From NCBI GenBank assembly GCA_018697095.1, contig JABHSG010000003.1, forward strand, positions 420,839 to 484,838: a stretch of DNA of 64,000 nucleotides, written 5' to 3'. The DNA comes from an archaeon. Lineage in GTDB: Archaea > Nanobdellota > Nanobdellia > Woesearchaeales > GW2011-AR9. Each line of letters begins with the position of its first letter. Position 1 is the first letter of the stretch. Positions 39,368-48,291 of this stretch are shown piece by piece. A model generated the notes under the pieces. It was not told where the DNA came from. It was given only the letters and a program-made list of their open reading frames with translations, and did no database searches. The translations under genes and the position numbers were made by a program.

Positions 39368-39832
39368 ATGCGTGCATTTGTTTTTTTAAGAAATGCTAAT
39401 CGTTTAGAAAATAGAACTGCAATTGCTGGTAGTTTGTATGAAGTTCTACAAAATCCAAATTTAGAGTCAGCTGACACATTAAGTATTAATCCATTTGGTT
39501 CAAAAAAGCTAGAAAGAGATACAGGTTCTCAAACTCAATCTACTTTTGATATCTATGCAATGGGCCTTAATGCACTGGCATATCAACAACCAATTGGTAC
39601 AAATAGAGGAAAACAAATGGAATACGTCAATCTTTGGGAACAACTAATTCAAACAGCAACTGGTAAAAGGTTAGATGCAGCAGTTCGCGGATCTATTAAC
39701 ACAAAACCAGTAATCAGAAGAAAACAAGAAATGGAACGCCTAGGAGAATTAGTTAGTAGTATTGATACTGGAAATGAAAATGGCAAATCAAGAGCAGATA
39801 CCATTAAACACGCATTGGACACATACAATTAG
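39368..39832 (+). CDS. Hypothetical protein, cassette gene 3
   Basis: ATG abuts the upstream TAA; 154 aa. Confidence 0.75.
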   Translation: MRAFVFLRNANRLENRTAIAGSLYEVLQNPNLESADTLSINPFGSKKLERDTGSQTQSTFDIYAMGLNALAYQQPIGTNRGKQMEYVNLWEQLIQTATGKRLDAAVRGSINTKPVIRRKQEMERLGELVSSIDTGNENGKSRADTIKHALDTYN

Positions 39833-39908
39833 TTAAGAAAACTATTGCGATAATGGAAGGTTTAAAAACCTCTTTTCTCTTCTTTCCTTATTATATTAGG
39901 TAAACATA

Positions 39909-42098
39909 GTGGTGGATGATGATTATAGTGATCTTCTTGTAAAATACAAAGAAAAGATCAAAAAAGAGTTTGGAGAAGTAGGTATCAGCAGTGATGGCGC
40001 TGGAGCTAAAAAAATAGATTCTAGTGATTACCTTCAGTTCAAAAAAGAATTATATCCAACTCACTTCTCTTTATACGAAAAAGCATGTAATAAAGCAGAA
40101 GCTTTATTCAAATTAAAAGTAGAAAAAAAGCAAGCGCAAACCCTCCAAAAACAAATTGATACTTGTCATCTAAATGTAACTCCATCTGGAGTTATCGCTT
40201 TGAGTTTTCTAGCGCCGCTTGTTTTCATCTTCGTTGGCTCCTTAATTTCCTTTGCAGTATTTCAGATGATGGGTCTTGTTCTTTTTACAATCATAGCAGG
40301 GCTTGCTATGATTTTCGCTTTGCAAAAACTTCCTCAAATGATGGCTGACTCTTGGAGAATTGGAGCCAGTAGCCAGATGGTTCAATCTATTTTCTATTTA
40401 GTAACTTACATGCGTCACACAAGTAACCTTGAACGTGCGATCGCTTTTGCAGCCGAGCACCTTGAACCACCACTAAGTTTAGACTTTCGTAAAATGCTTT
40501 GGGATTTAGAAAACGGTAGATATTCTACTATCAAAGAAAGCGCTGATGGTTTTTTAATAATTTGGAAGGATTGGAACAAAGACTTTGTTGAAAGTTTTCA
40601 TATGGTGGAATCTTCACTAATGGAGCCTAGCGATGATCGAAGGCTATCACTACTGGACAAATCACTTGACATTATTCTTGACGGAACTTATGAAGGGATG
40701 TTAAGATACGCTCACAACCTTAAGTCTCCAATGACCATGCTTAACATGATGGGTATTATCCTGCCAATTCTAGGTCTTGTAATTTTACCACTTGTAGTTT
40801 CCTTTATGGCATCAGCTGAAACTAGTGCCATGACAATGGCAATTTATATCTCACTTTTATACAATATCACACTCCCTGTAGGAGTTTATTATTTGGGTAG
40901 AGTCATCCTCTCCAAACGTCCATCAGGTTATGGTAGTAGTGATCCAGTTAAAGCGCACAAGGGATTAAAAAAATTACAAAACGTAATCATACCTTTGGGC
41001 AAAAATACTAAAATTGCAATTAATCCACTTTACTTTACAATCACTTTACTTGCACTAACTCTTTTTATCGGGCTTAGTCCACTTCTAATTCATTCAGTTA
41101 GTCCTAGTTTTGAAATTCAAAACGAAGAAGGGACTTTGCAAATGATGAGTTATGTTTGTCCACCTGAATTCCCTGGTTGTGACGAAGCTGACAAAAAAGG
41201 ACCATATGGTCTTGGGGCAGCACTTTTATCAGTAGTTCTAGTTGCTGGACTTGGAGTCTCGTGGGGACTTTTCTATTCGCTTCGATCGATGAATATAATT
41301 AAGATACGTCAAAAAACAAAAGCGCTTGAAGACGAATTTTCTTCAGCAATGTTTCAACTTGGAAACAGGCTCGGTGATGGTCTACCTGCCGAGATTGCTT
41401 TTTCAAGAGTAGCAGAGACTATGCGTGGTTCAACTTCTAGCGAGTTTTTTGAAATGGCAGAAAAAAATATTACTAAACTTGGAATGGGAATTGAAGAAGC
41501 ACTTTTTGATCCAAGAGTTGGAGCAGTTGTACATTTCCCAAGTAAAGTAATTGAGTCATCAATGAAAGTAATGGTTGAGTCAATTAAACGTGGACCAATA
41601 ATTGCCGCGCAAGCACTACTTTCCATGTCCAGATACATCAAAGAAATTCATAGAGTTGAAGAACGGCTAAAAGACTTAATGGCTGAAGTTATTGGTTCTA
41701 TGAAAGCGCAAGTGGCTTTTCTAACTCCGGCAATTGCTGGTATTGTTGTTGGAATTACAAGTATGATATCCACAGTTTTAACAAAACTTTCCAGCCAACT
41801 TTCTCAGTTTTCAGGTGATGGTGCATCTGGGGGCTTTGGTAATATGCTAACTATTTTTGGAATTGGAATTCCAACCTATCATTTTCAGATAATCGTTGGG
41901 ATTTATGTGGTTCAATTAGCATACATTCTAACAGTTCTAGCTAATGGTATTGAGAACGGTTCAGACAAACTAGGAGAACGCTTCGCTCTTGGAAAAGCCC
42001 TTACTCGGTCCACTCTACTATACTGCGCAATCGCTGGGATAGTAATAATCTTGTTCAACCTTTTCGCAGGAGTTGTACTCACTAACAGTCTTGGTTAG
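39909..42098 (+). CDS. Archaellum/T4P platform membrane protein (ArlJ/TadC-like)
   Basis: Two TadC-like halves with paired TM clusters; partner of the upstream ATPase. Confidence 0.9.
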   Translation: MVDDDYSDLLVKYKEKIKKEFGEVGISSDGAGAKKIDSSDYLQFKKELYPTHFSLYEKACNKAEALFKLKVEKKQAQTLQKQIDTCHLNVTPSGVIALSFLAPLVFIFVGSLISFAVFQMMGLVLFTIIAGLAMIFALQKLPQMMADSWRIGASSQMVQSIFYLVTYMRHTSNLERAIAFAAEHLEPPLSLDFRKMLWDLENGRYSTIKESADGFLIIWKDWNKDFVESFHMVESSLMEPSDDRRLSLLDKSLDIILDGTYEGMLRYAHNLKSPMTMLNMMGIILPILGLVILPLVVSFMASAETSAMTMAIYISLLYNITLPVGVYYLGRVILSKRPSGYGSSDPVKAHKGLKKLQNVIIPLGKNTKIAINPLYFTITLLALTLFIGLSPLLIHSVSPSFEIQNEEGTLQMMSYVCPPEFPGCDEADKKGPYGLGAALLSVVLVAGLGVSWGLFYSLRSMNIIKIRQKTKALEDEFSSAMFQLGNRLGDGLPAEIAFSRVAETMRGSTSSEFFEMAEKNITKLGMGIEEALFDPRVGAVVHFPSKVIESSMKVMVESIKRGPIIAAQALLSMSRYIKEIHRVEERLKDLMAEVIGSMKAQVAFLTPAIAGIVVGITSMISTVLTKLSSQLSQFSGDGASGGFGNMLTIFGIGIPTYHFQIIVGIYVVQLAYILTVLANGIENGSDKLGERFALGKALTRSTLLYCAIAGIVIILFNLFAGVVLTNSLG

Positions 42099-42195
42099 AA
42101 CGAACAACAAAAAAAAGCTAAAACAAATCACAAATCACATTTCTAAAAAAATACAAACTCTTAATCAAACAACTTCCAACAATCTTCTACCACAG

Positions 42196-42447
42196 ATGTC
42201 GCAGCACTTCTTTAGATACTTGGAGTGCAACTCTAATTCTGTTATGGTAGAAATACACATTTGCAAAAGTTCGCAAGATCTTCCTGAATATCTGATCGCA
42301 AGGCAAATGCAACGCAGGCCTAAATTAAAAGTAGTTCAAAAAAGCACCTCCTATGGGCAAGATTGGCTAGTTCTTGCCCTTATGTTTCAATTAATCATTA
42401 TCAGTATCGCAGCATCCTTTGTTGGCTACTTCATTCTATTTAGATAA
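42196..42447 (+). CDS. Small protein with C-terminal TM
   Basis: ATG 42196 MSQHFFRYLECN...; TM LVLALMFQLIIISIAASFVGYFILF; the ORF-track start at 42073 overlaps the upstream gene. Confidence 0.6.
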   Translation: MSQHFFRYLECNSNSVMVEIHICKSSQDLPEYLIARQMQRRPKLKVVQKSTSYGQDWLVLALMFQLIIISIAASFVGYFILFR

Positions 42448-42525
42448 ATCTTTTACTCAGAATGGCATTAGTTAAGTAGTAAGCTTTATAAACAGTTTTC
42501 TTGTCTACCAAATATTGAGTGGATT

Positions 42526-42599
42526 GGGGCTGTAGCTTAATCTGGGGGAGCACCAGACTGAAGATCTGGGGGTTGTGGGTTCAAATCCCACCGGCCCCA
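42526..42599 (+). tRNA. tRNA-Phe(GAA)
   Basis: GGGGCTG-TA-GCTT..GAGC-A-CCAGA-CTGAAGA-TCTGG..GTGGG-TTCAAAT-CCCAC-CGGCCCC-A; TATA tttataaa upstream. Confidence 0.97.
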
Positions 42600-42683
42600 C
42601 TCATATAATTTCTAATTAACTATTTTTTACTAGGAAGTAGTTTATTGACAAACATTTATAAATCAAGGTTTTTTTAACAGATT

Positions 42684-43070
42684 ATGTCTATAGGATCAGA
42701 ATATTTAGCAAACAGTGCAGCAAGAAGAGCTGATTCAAGATCTCCTTTAGGGTTAAGTGTTTCTGCTGTGTTACTCGCGATAGGTACTGGCGTATTTTTT
42801 GGATATGAAAAAATAACAAGTCCAGATTTTACACCTGCATATTCTGGTTCAGCTGAAATTAGAATTTCTGCATTAAGAGAAGAAGCTAGGGGTTTAGCAG
42901 GGGACCAGGAAGTGATAAATGGCGAACTAAGTGATCTTGTAACTAAAAGGGAAAGAATTGCACAAAAATATGGGTGTCGCTCTAATGCTGAGTCATGGAC
43001 ATCTTTTACATCTAGTGGTTTAACCGAAGTTAGTGTTACAGTAAACTACAATGCAGGTTGCAGACAATAA
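42684..43070 (+). CDS. Hypothetical protein with N-terminal TM
   Basis: SPLGLSVSAVLLAIGTGVFFGYEK; extracellular-looking C-terminal part with two Cys. Confidence 0.7.
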   Translation: MSIGSEYLANSAARRADSRSPLGLSVSAVLLAIGTGVFFGYEKITSPDFTPAYSGSAEIRISALREEARGLAGDQEVINGELSDLVTKRERIAQKYGCRSNAESWTSFTSSGLTEVSVTVNYNAGCRQ

Positions 43071-43140
43071 TTTGACCGTTTTTTAATAATTAATCCAATT
43101 CTATTATCAAAAATTAAAAAAATAAAATAAAAAAACAAAC

Positions 43141-45774
43141 CTAATCACTACAGCTTTTGAACATCTGTCCATTCTCATCGAACTTCATTTCGCATTTGCT
43201 ACCTTCAGAAACTCCTTCTTGTGCACTTAATGATGCTTCCACTACATTAGTTTCAGAAGATGTTGATGATGTTTCAACGCCTAAGTTTTCAGAAACATCT
43301 TCTACACTAACTTCAGCTTCAGAAACTTCACTACTAGCTTCCCATTCACCACTGTTTGCGTTAGACTCTTCTTTTTTAGCATCAATAGTCAAAACTTGTT
43401 CATATCTACAGTTGTCACGGTAAATTGTAACTCCTTTACATCCTAAACGATAAGCTTCTTCGTATAACTGTTTAGTTTGCTCAATTGTAAAGTTTTCTGG
43501 AGCATTCGCTGTTTTACTAATTGAACTATCAGTCCAACGTTGCACTGCTGCTTGTACTCTAATGTGATCAAGTGGACTCATCTGCATAGCAGTTACAAAC
43601 CAATCAGGTAAGTTTCCATCAGCATCTGCATACTCAGCAGCAAGTGGGATTGTTTGTTTGTGAAAACCTAAACGACTTTGCCTAAAAAATTCAAAAGCAT
43701 AGTACGGCTCAATTCCAGTTGATGTTCCAAGCATTGTTCCAACAGTTCCAGTAGGCGCTTGTGTTGTTAATGTTACATTACGAATTCCATGCTCAAGTAC
43801 AGCATCGCGAACTTCTTGTGACATTGTTTTCATGTATCCACTTTCAATATATTTAGCAGGTTCACAAAATGGAAACATCCCTTTTTCTTTAGCAACTTCT
43901 ACTGATGCCAAATAGGTTTCGTTAGCAATCGCTTCGTAAACTTTGTCAATAATTTCCAAACTCTCACTACTTCCATAGCGAACTCGCAATTTAATTAGCA
44001 TTTCACCTAGGCCTAAAGTTCCAAGGCCAACACGCCTCTCGCCTTTTTGATTTTTCTCGTTAGCTTCAAAATGGTATGGAGTTAAGTCAATTACATTGTC
44101 CAAAAAGCGCTGTAAAATACGTGTTGCATTTCTAAGTGCAGACCAATTAATCTCATACAACTTACCTTTTTCATCAGAGCCGACCTCTTCACAAAAAGAA
44201 GCCAAATACAAATGACCTAAGTTACAAACTCCCCATGCTGGAAGTCCTTGTTCTCCACAAGGGTTAGTACAAATAATTGGATTATAATAATTGGAGTTAC
44301 TCATTTTGTTGTAACGTTCCATAAATACAATCCCTGGTTCAGCACTTGCATGCGCGGAAGAAACTAACATGTCCCACATCTCACTTGCTGGAATTGTTTT
44401 ATAAACTCGAGTTGGGTATCCTTGGTCTTTCCATTTCCATAAATCTCCATCCCACTGAGTTTTGTAAACTTCTTTCATTCCCTCAGCTTCATAATCTGGA
44501 AACTCAAGTGGCCAATCTTCACCTGCAGCGAGTGCAGCCATAAATCGGTCAGAAAACATTACTGAAATATTTGCGTTTTCAAGAACTCCTTTCTTACGTT
44601 TTGCAGTAATAAATTCTAAAATATCAGGGTGCCAATCATGTAACATTAACATAAGTGCGCCACGTCGTGATCCGCCTTGTTCAATCAATCCAGTTCCATA
44701 AGAAAAGATTCCTCCCCAAGATACTGCTCCAGATGATTTTCCATGTACTCCACGAACGTATGCGTAACGTGGGCGCAAAGTACTCAAATTAATTCCAACT
44801 CCACCACCACGACTAAAAATCTCAGTCATTTGGTGCAATGTCTCTTTGATAATTCCTTCACGACTATCTTTTGGACTTGGAATTACATAACAATTGTATA
44901 ATGTCAAATTTTTAGTGTATCCTTCACCAACGTTCGCTGCAGTCATAATTCTTCCAGCAGGTTGAATGTGTTTAGCAGCTAGTTCTGAGTAAAATGCGTC
45001 TTCCCATTTAGTTTGCAACTCACTATCTTTTTCAACACTAGCAGCTGCTTTTGCAACACGTCTATGTGCGTCAGAAATAGATTCAATTGGTTTGTCACAT
45101 TTCCAAATAGTAGTTTTAAATTCATAATTATTTTTGGCATCTGCGAAAACTCCAGTAATCATATGTAATGTAACATCATCTCCATTCAATCCAGTAACGA
45201 TTCCTAAATCTTTTTTTGGATATTTTGGATCTTCTTTACTAATTGCAATTACTAAGTCGCCTTTTTCAATATTATCTCGTTTTGTTTTAAGTGCATAACG
45301 ATCTAAAAAAATACTACGTCCTAGTTCATCAAACACAACAGATCCATTTAGTATACTTTCTGCTTGACTACTAACCATAACATTATGTTCATTCAAATGT
45401 GCAATGTCTTTTTGCACTTCAATTGCAACTTCTTTTTCAGCTAGAACTTCAGGCTGGCTTTCACTTGCTTCAACCTCAGAAGATTCTTCAGCAGCAACTT
45501 GTGACTCTTCACTTTCTACTGCTTCTTGTACTACACTTACGCTTGGAGCGCTTTGTGCACTTCGTACTACTAAGTTCACCATTGCTTCAAAATCTTTAGT
45601 AGATGGCACGCCACCTCTGTTAGAAATAACCTCAACTACATTTTGGGCAATTTCCATAGCTTCTTGCTCAGGCATTTTAGTCTTTGAGCTAAGTAGTGAA
45701 GAAATAGATTGTAATGTGTAATCTTTATCAAATTCAATTGTTGTTCCATCTGCTTTTTGTACATGTGTGATCAT
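43141..45774 (-). CDS. nrdJ: Adenosylcobalamin-dependent (class II) ribonucleotide reductase
   Basis: N-terminal ATP-cone; YNCYVIPSPKDSREGI; FSRGGGVGINLSTLRPR; NPCGEQGLPAWGVCNLGHL; C-terminal YRLGCKGVTIYRD. Confidence 0.95.
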   Translation of the reverse strand: MITHVQKADGTTIEFDKDYTLQSISSLLSSKTKMPEQEAMEIAQNVVEVISNRGGVPSTKDFEAMVNLVVRSAQSAPSVSVVQEAVESEESQVAAEESSEVEASESQPEVLAEKEVAIEVQKDIAHLNEHNVMVSSQAESILNGSVVFDELGRSIFLDRYALKTKRDNIEKGDLVIAISKEDPKYPKKDLGIVTGLNGDDVTLHMITGVFADAKNNYEFKTTIWKCDKPIESISDAHRRVAKAAASVEKDSELQTKWEDAFYSELAAKHIQPAGRIMTAANVGEGYTKNLTLYNCYVIPSPKDSREGIIKETLHQMTEIFSRGGGVGINLSTLRPRYAYVRGVHGKSSGAVSWGGIFSYGTGLIEQGGSRRGALMLMLHDWHPDILEFITAKRKKGVLENANISVMFSDRFMAALAAGEDWPLEFPDYEAEGMKEVYKTQWDGDLWKWKDQGYPTRVYKTIPASEMWDMLVSSAHASAEPGIVFMERYNKMSNSNYYNPIICTNPCGEQGLPAWGVCNLGHLYLASFCEEVGSDEKGKLYEINWSALRNATRILQRFLDNVIDLTPYHFEANEKNQKGERRVGLGTLGLGEMLIKLRVRYGSSESLEIIDKVYEAIANETYLASVEVAKEKGMFPFCEPAKYIESGYMKTMSQEVRDAVLEHGIRNVTLTTQAPTGTVGTMLGTSTGIEPYYAFEFFRQSRLGFHKQTIPLAAEYADADGNLPDWFVTAMQMSPLDHIRVQAAVQRWTDSSISKTANAPENFTIEQTKQLYEEAYRLGCKGVTIYRDNCRYEQVLTIDAKKEESNANSGEWEASSEVSEAEVSVEDVSENLGVETSSTSSETNVVEASLSAQEGVSEGSKCEMKFDENGQMFKSCSD

Positions 45775-45796
45775 AGTATTCCACCCCTTTTTATTT

Positions 45797-45857
45797 CACC
45801 TTTCGGTGCAAAGAGAACGTTGTTCTCTTGCACAAGAAAGCTTCGCTTTCTTTGTGC
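45797..45857 (-). promoter_or_regulatory. nrdJ leader with three tandem hairpins
   Basis: Minus strand: GCACAAAGAAAGC-GAA-GCTTTCTTGTGC; AAGAGAAC-AAC-GTTCTCTT; CACC-GAAA-GGTG. Confidence 0.65.
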
Positions 45858-46130
45858 TAATTTTTGTTTTGTTTTTCTGCATTCCAAAAACACTAAATCC
45901 TGTTTAAATAGATTCATGTGGTGCAGGCTACAAAAGAAAAAATAACTTCTGTAAAATCCTTAAACCAGTATCTCTTTTGGAATTTTTTAACTTCTGTAAG
46001 TACCACCCCAAGAAGTATCAATTCATCATCCTATCAACTATATAACCATTGCGTGAACACTACTCAATGAAAACCAAAAAGTCATACAAAACCAAGAAAC
46101 TTTAATCAATTGACATTGTTAAGAAGCAAC

Positions 46131-46538
46131 TTATCGCTTCACATAGAATTCTGGGGTACCTCCCAAAGATACCAGTCTGCCAAGTTTTGAAATTTCACAT
46201 ATACCATCGATCTCTTTACGATGAAAAACGTTAAATGGAGCAAATCCAGACAAAGTAACTGCCATGTGTATATATCTTTCAATGCCTGCATTTCTATTAT
46301 CTAAAAAAACAGCTAAACTCCCTTGAATTGGGTTGTCTACTGGAACCATTTTTTGTTGTAATACGTGGTCAACAAACCCAGTTTCTCCTCGAGTTTCACA
46401 ATTTCCGATGTATCTATCGTCATTTGTAAACCCAAGAACATAAAATGCAGTCCCAATACAATTTCGTGTGAATGGAGCCACACGATTTTCAAGTAGCGAT
46501 GCCATTCGTTGCACCATTTGTTGATCAGTCATCAACAT
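46131..46538 (-). CDS. Hypothetical; possible NlpC/P60-like papain fold
   Basis: TRNCIGTAFYVLGF ... GSLAVFLDNRNAG..YIHMAVTLSG ... pattern (Cys then His). Confidence 0.6.
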   Translation of the reverse strand: MLMTDQQMVQRMASLLENRVAPFTRNCIGTAFYVLGFTNDDRYIGNCETRGETGFVDHVLQQKMVPVDNPIQGSLAVFLDNRNAGIERYIHMAVTLSGFAPFNVFHRKEIDGICEISKLGRLVSLGGTPEFYVKR

Positions 46539-46617
46539 TTCATTTCAGAACCTACTTTAAAAATAATCTCGATGAAAAATAAACAAAAAAGAAAAATAAA
46601 AAAAAATACTCAGAAAT

Positions 46618-46746
46618 TTAGTAGCCTCTACAAGACTTACAATAATATCGGTTCGCGTTTTCCACGATCATCCTTTGGTTACAAGACTTACAGCATCGCT
46701 GAATCTTGAACTTTTTAACTTCCTGGAAAATATGTTGTTTTCCCAT
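46618..46746 (-). CDS. Small zinc-ribbon protein (42 aa)
   Basis: MGKQHIFQEVKKFKIQRCCKSCNQRMIVENANRYYCKSCRGY. Confidence 0.7.
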   Translation of the reverse strand: MGKQHIFQEVKKFKIQRCCKSCNQRMIVENANRYYCKSCRGY

Positions 46747-46932
46747 TATCCATCCACCTCTCTTGGTTTTCCAAGATATGCCAAAAATAAATTTTCTTAG
46801 CATCTTTAAACTCCAAAGCACCTCTACTCTAAAGCTAAATAATAAACACGAGCGGTTACCCTACTCTAGTTTTATTCAATAATGAATGGATAACTACTAT
46901 TTATACATTTCCCTAAATTAGTGTGGGAATTA

Positions 46933-47196
46933 CTAATATCTCCTAGAATTCCTTGTATTTAATATATTATATCCCACTGGTGTAAATCCTTGAGTCAAAC
47001 CACTTCTTCTAGGGGCAACAACTGCAATTATTCCTTCGTCCACCGTCCCTTGATAAAAATAACCTCGGTCTTGACCTACAGTAAGTTCTGATGTGTTTGG
47101 TCTTTGTCCAAAATCAAGTGTACTTGGTCCTACTAATGTTCCTACAACATATGTTAATGCAAGTGAAATTTCTTTTGGTAAATGTCTGTCTGTCAT
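46933..47196 (-). CDS. Hypothetical protein
   Basis: 87-aa ORF. Confidence 0.55.
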   Translation of the reverse strand: MTDRHLPKEISLALTYVVGTLVGPSTLDFGQRPNTSELTVGQDRGYFYQGTVDEGIIAVVAPRRSGLTQGFTPVGYNILNTRNSRRY

Positions 47197-47283
47197 AAAA
47201 CCAAAATCGAAACATATGCAATATAAAGATTTGCATTCAAGAAAATTAATTAATTAGAAATTATCATCTTCTAACTAAATTAT

Positions 47284-47940
47284 CTACAAAACCACCATCA
47301 GTGCAATTCCAAAAGCTACCATTGCAATCCAAACTGGCATGTTCCACTGATAGATCTTTCTTCCATCAAAGTTTCCAAACGGAATCATGTTGAAAAGTCC
47401 AAGCCAGATATTGATAAAAAATCCTACACTAAAAATGGACCAAAATCCACCTAAACTGCTAATTCCAAAAAACAGTCCAGCTAAAACATAATTAGTCAAA
47501 GGTCCAGCTGCTGAAATAATTCCGTTCTCACGCCGAGTAACATTACCAACAATCATAACTGCTCCTGGGGCTGCAAAAATGAATCCAATAACTGCAGCAA
47601 GGCCAACAGCCATGTAAAGCATCTGATCAAACGCGCGAAACTCAGCAGCGCAGCCATAATGCTGTGCTACAAATTTGTGTGCTAATTCGTGTAGTAAAAA
47701 ACCAAGACCAGCAGTAAATAGTGATACTAGAAATAAAATTAAAAATTCTAAACTAATGATGTTAGTAAAAGATCTTCCACCAAGTAAATGAATTCCTGAA
47801 TATATTAGTGCAAATGCAAATGAAAGAGCTCCCCATCCTTTAGCGATGTCTATTATCTCACGTTTAGATGTTTTAATAGGCCCTAGCCTAAATGGTTTAC
47901 TTGAATGACTTTGTAATGGGTCTGCATACAATTTATTCAC
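47284..47940 (-). CDS. M50-family (site-2-protease-like) metalloprotease
   Basis: LLHELAHKFVAQHYG; FNMIPFGNFDGRKIYQ; GTG start overlapping the upstream stop. Confidence 0.93.
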   Translation of the reverse strand: MNKLYADPLQSHSSKPFRLGPIKTSKREIIDIAKGWGALSFAFALIYSGIHLLGGRSFTNIISLEFLILFLVSLFTAGLGFLLHELAHKFVAQHYGCAAEFRAFDQMLYMAVGLAAVIGFIFAAPGAVMIVGNVTRRENGIISAAGPLTNYVLAGLFFGISSLGGFWSIFSVGFFINIWLGLFNMIPFGNFDGRKIYQWNMPVWIAMVAFGIALMVVL

Positions 47941-48256
47941 CTTTAGCCTTCAACTTCTTCTTCGCCTTTTTAACAGTTGCTTTCTTTTTTTTGACTCCAG
48001 TTGTCTTTTTATTTACAATTTTTTTCTTGACTTTTTTCTCTTCATTAACAACGTACTGTCCATCACTATCAATTCTCATCTTTTCTTCAACGAACCTTTT
48101 CAAAACTGCAGCTTCTTCTTCTAGTGGCAATAATAACCCAACATCACCAAAAAAATCCAGTGCACAATCTTTGCAATAGTAATCTGTAGTTCCTTTTAGA
48201 ACAAACTCAGCATTCAATTCACAAAGGCAGCATCCCTTAACCATATCAAAAACCAA
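47933..48256 (-). CDS. Zinc-ribbon protein with Lys-rich tail
   Basis: CCLCELNAEF..YYCKDCALDFF; KKKKATVKKAKKKLKAKGE. Confidence 0.75.
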   Translation of the reverse strand: MVFDMVKGCCLCELNAEFVLKGTTDYYCKDCALDFFGDVGLLLPLEEEAAVLKRFVEEKMRIDSDGQYVVNEEKKVKKKIVNKKTTGVKKKKATVKKAKKKLKAKGE

Positions 48257-48291
48257 GAATTCTAACTTTTAAAGATTGCTATTAGAAATTC

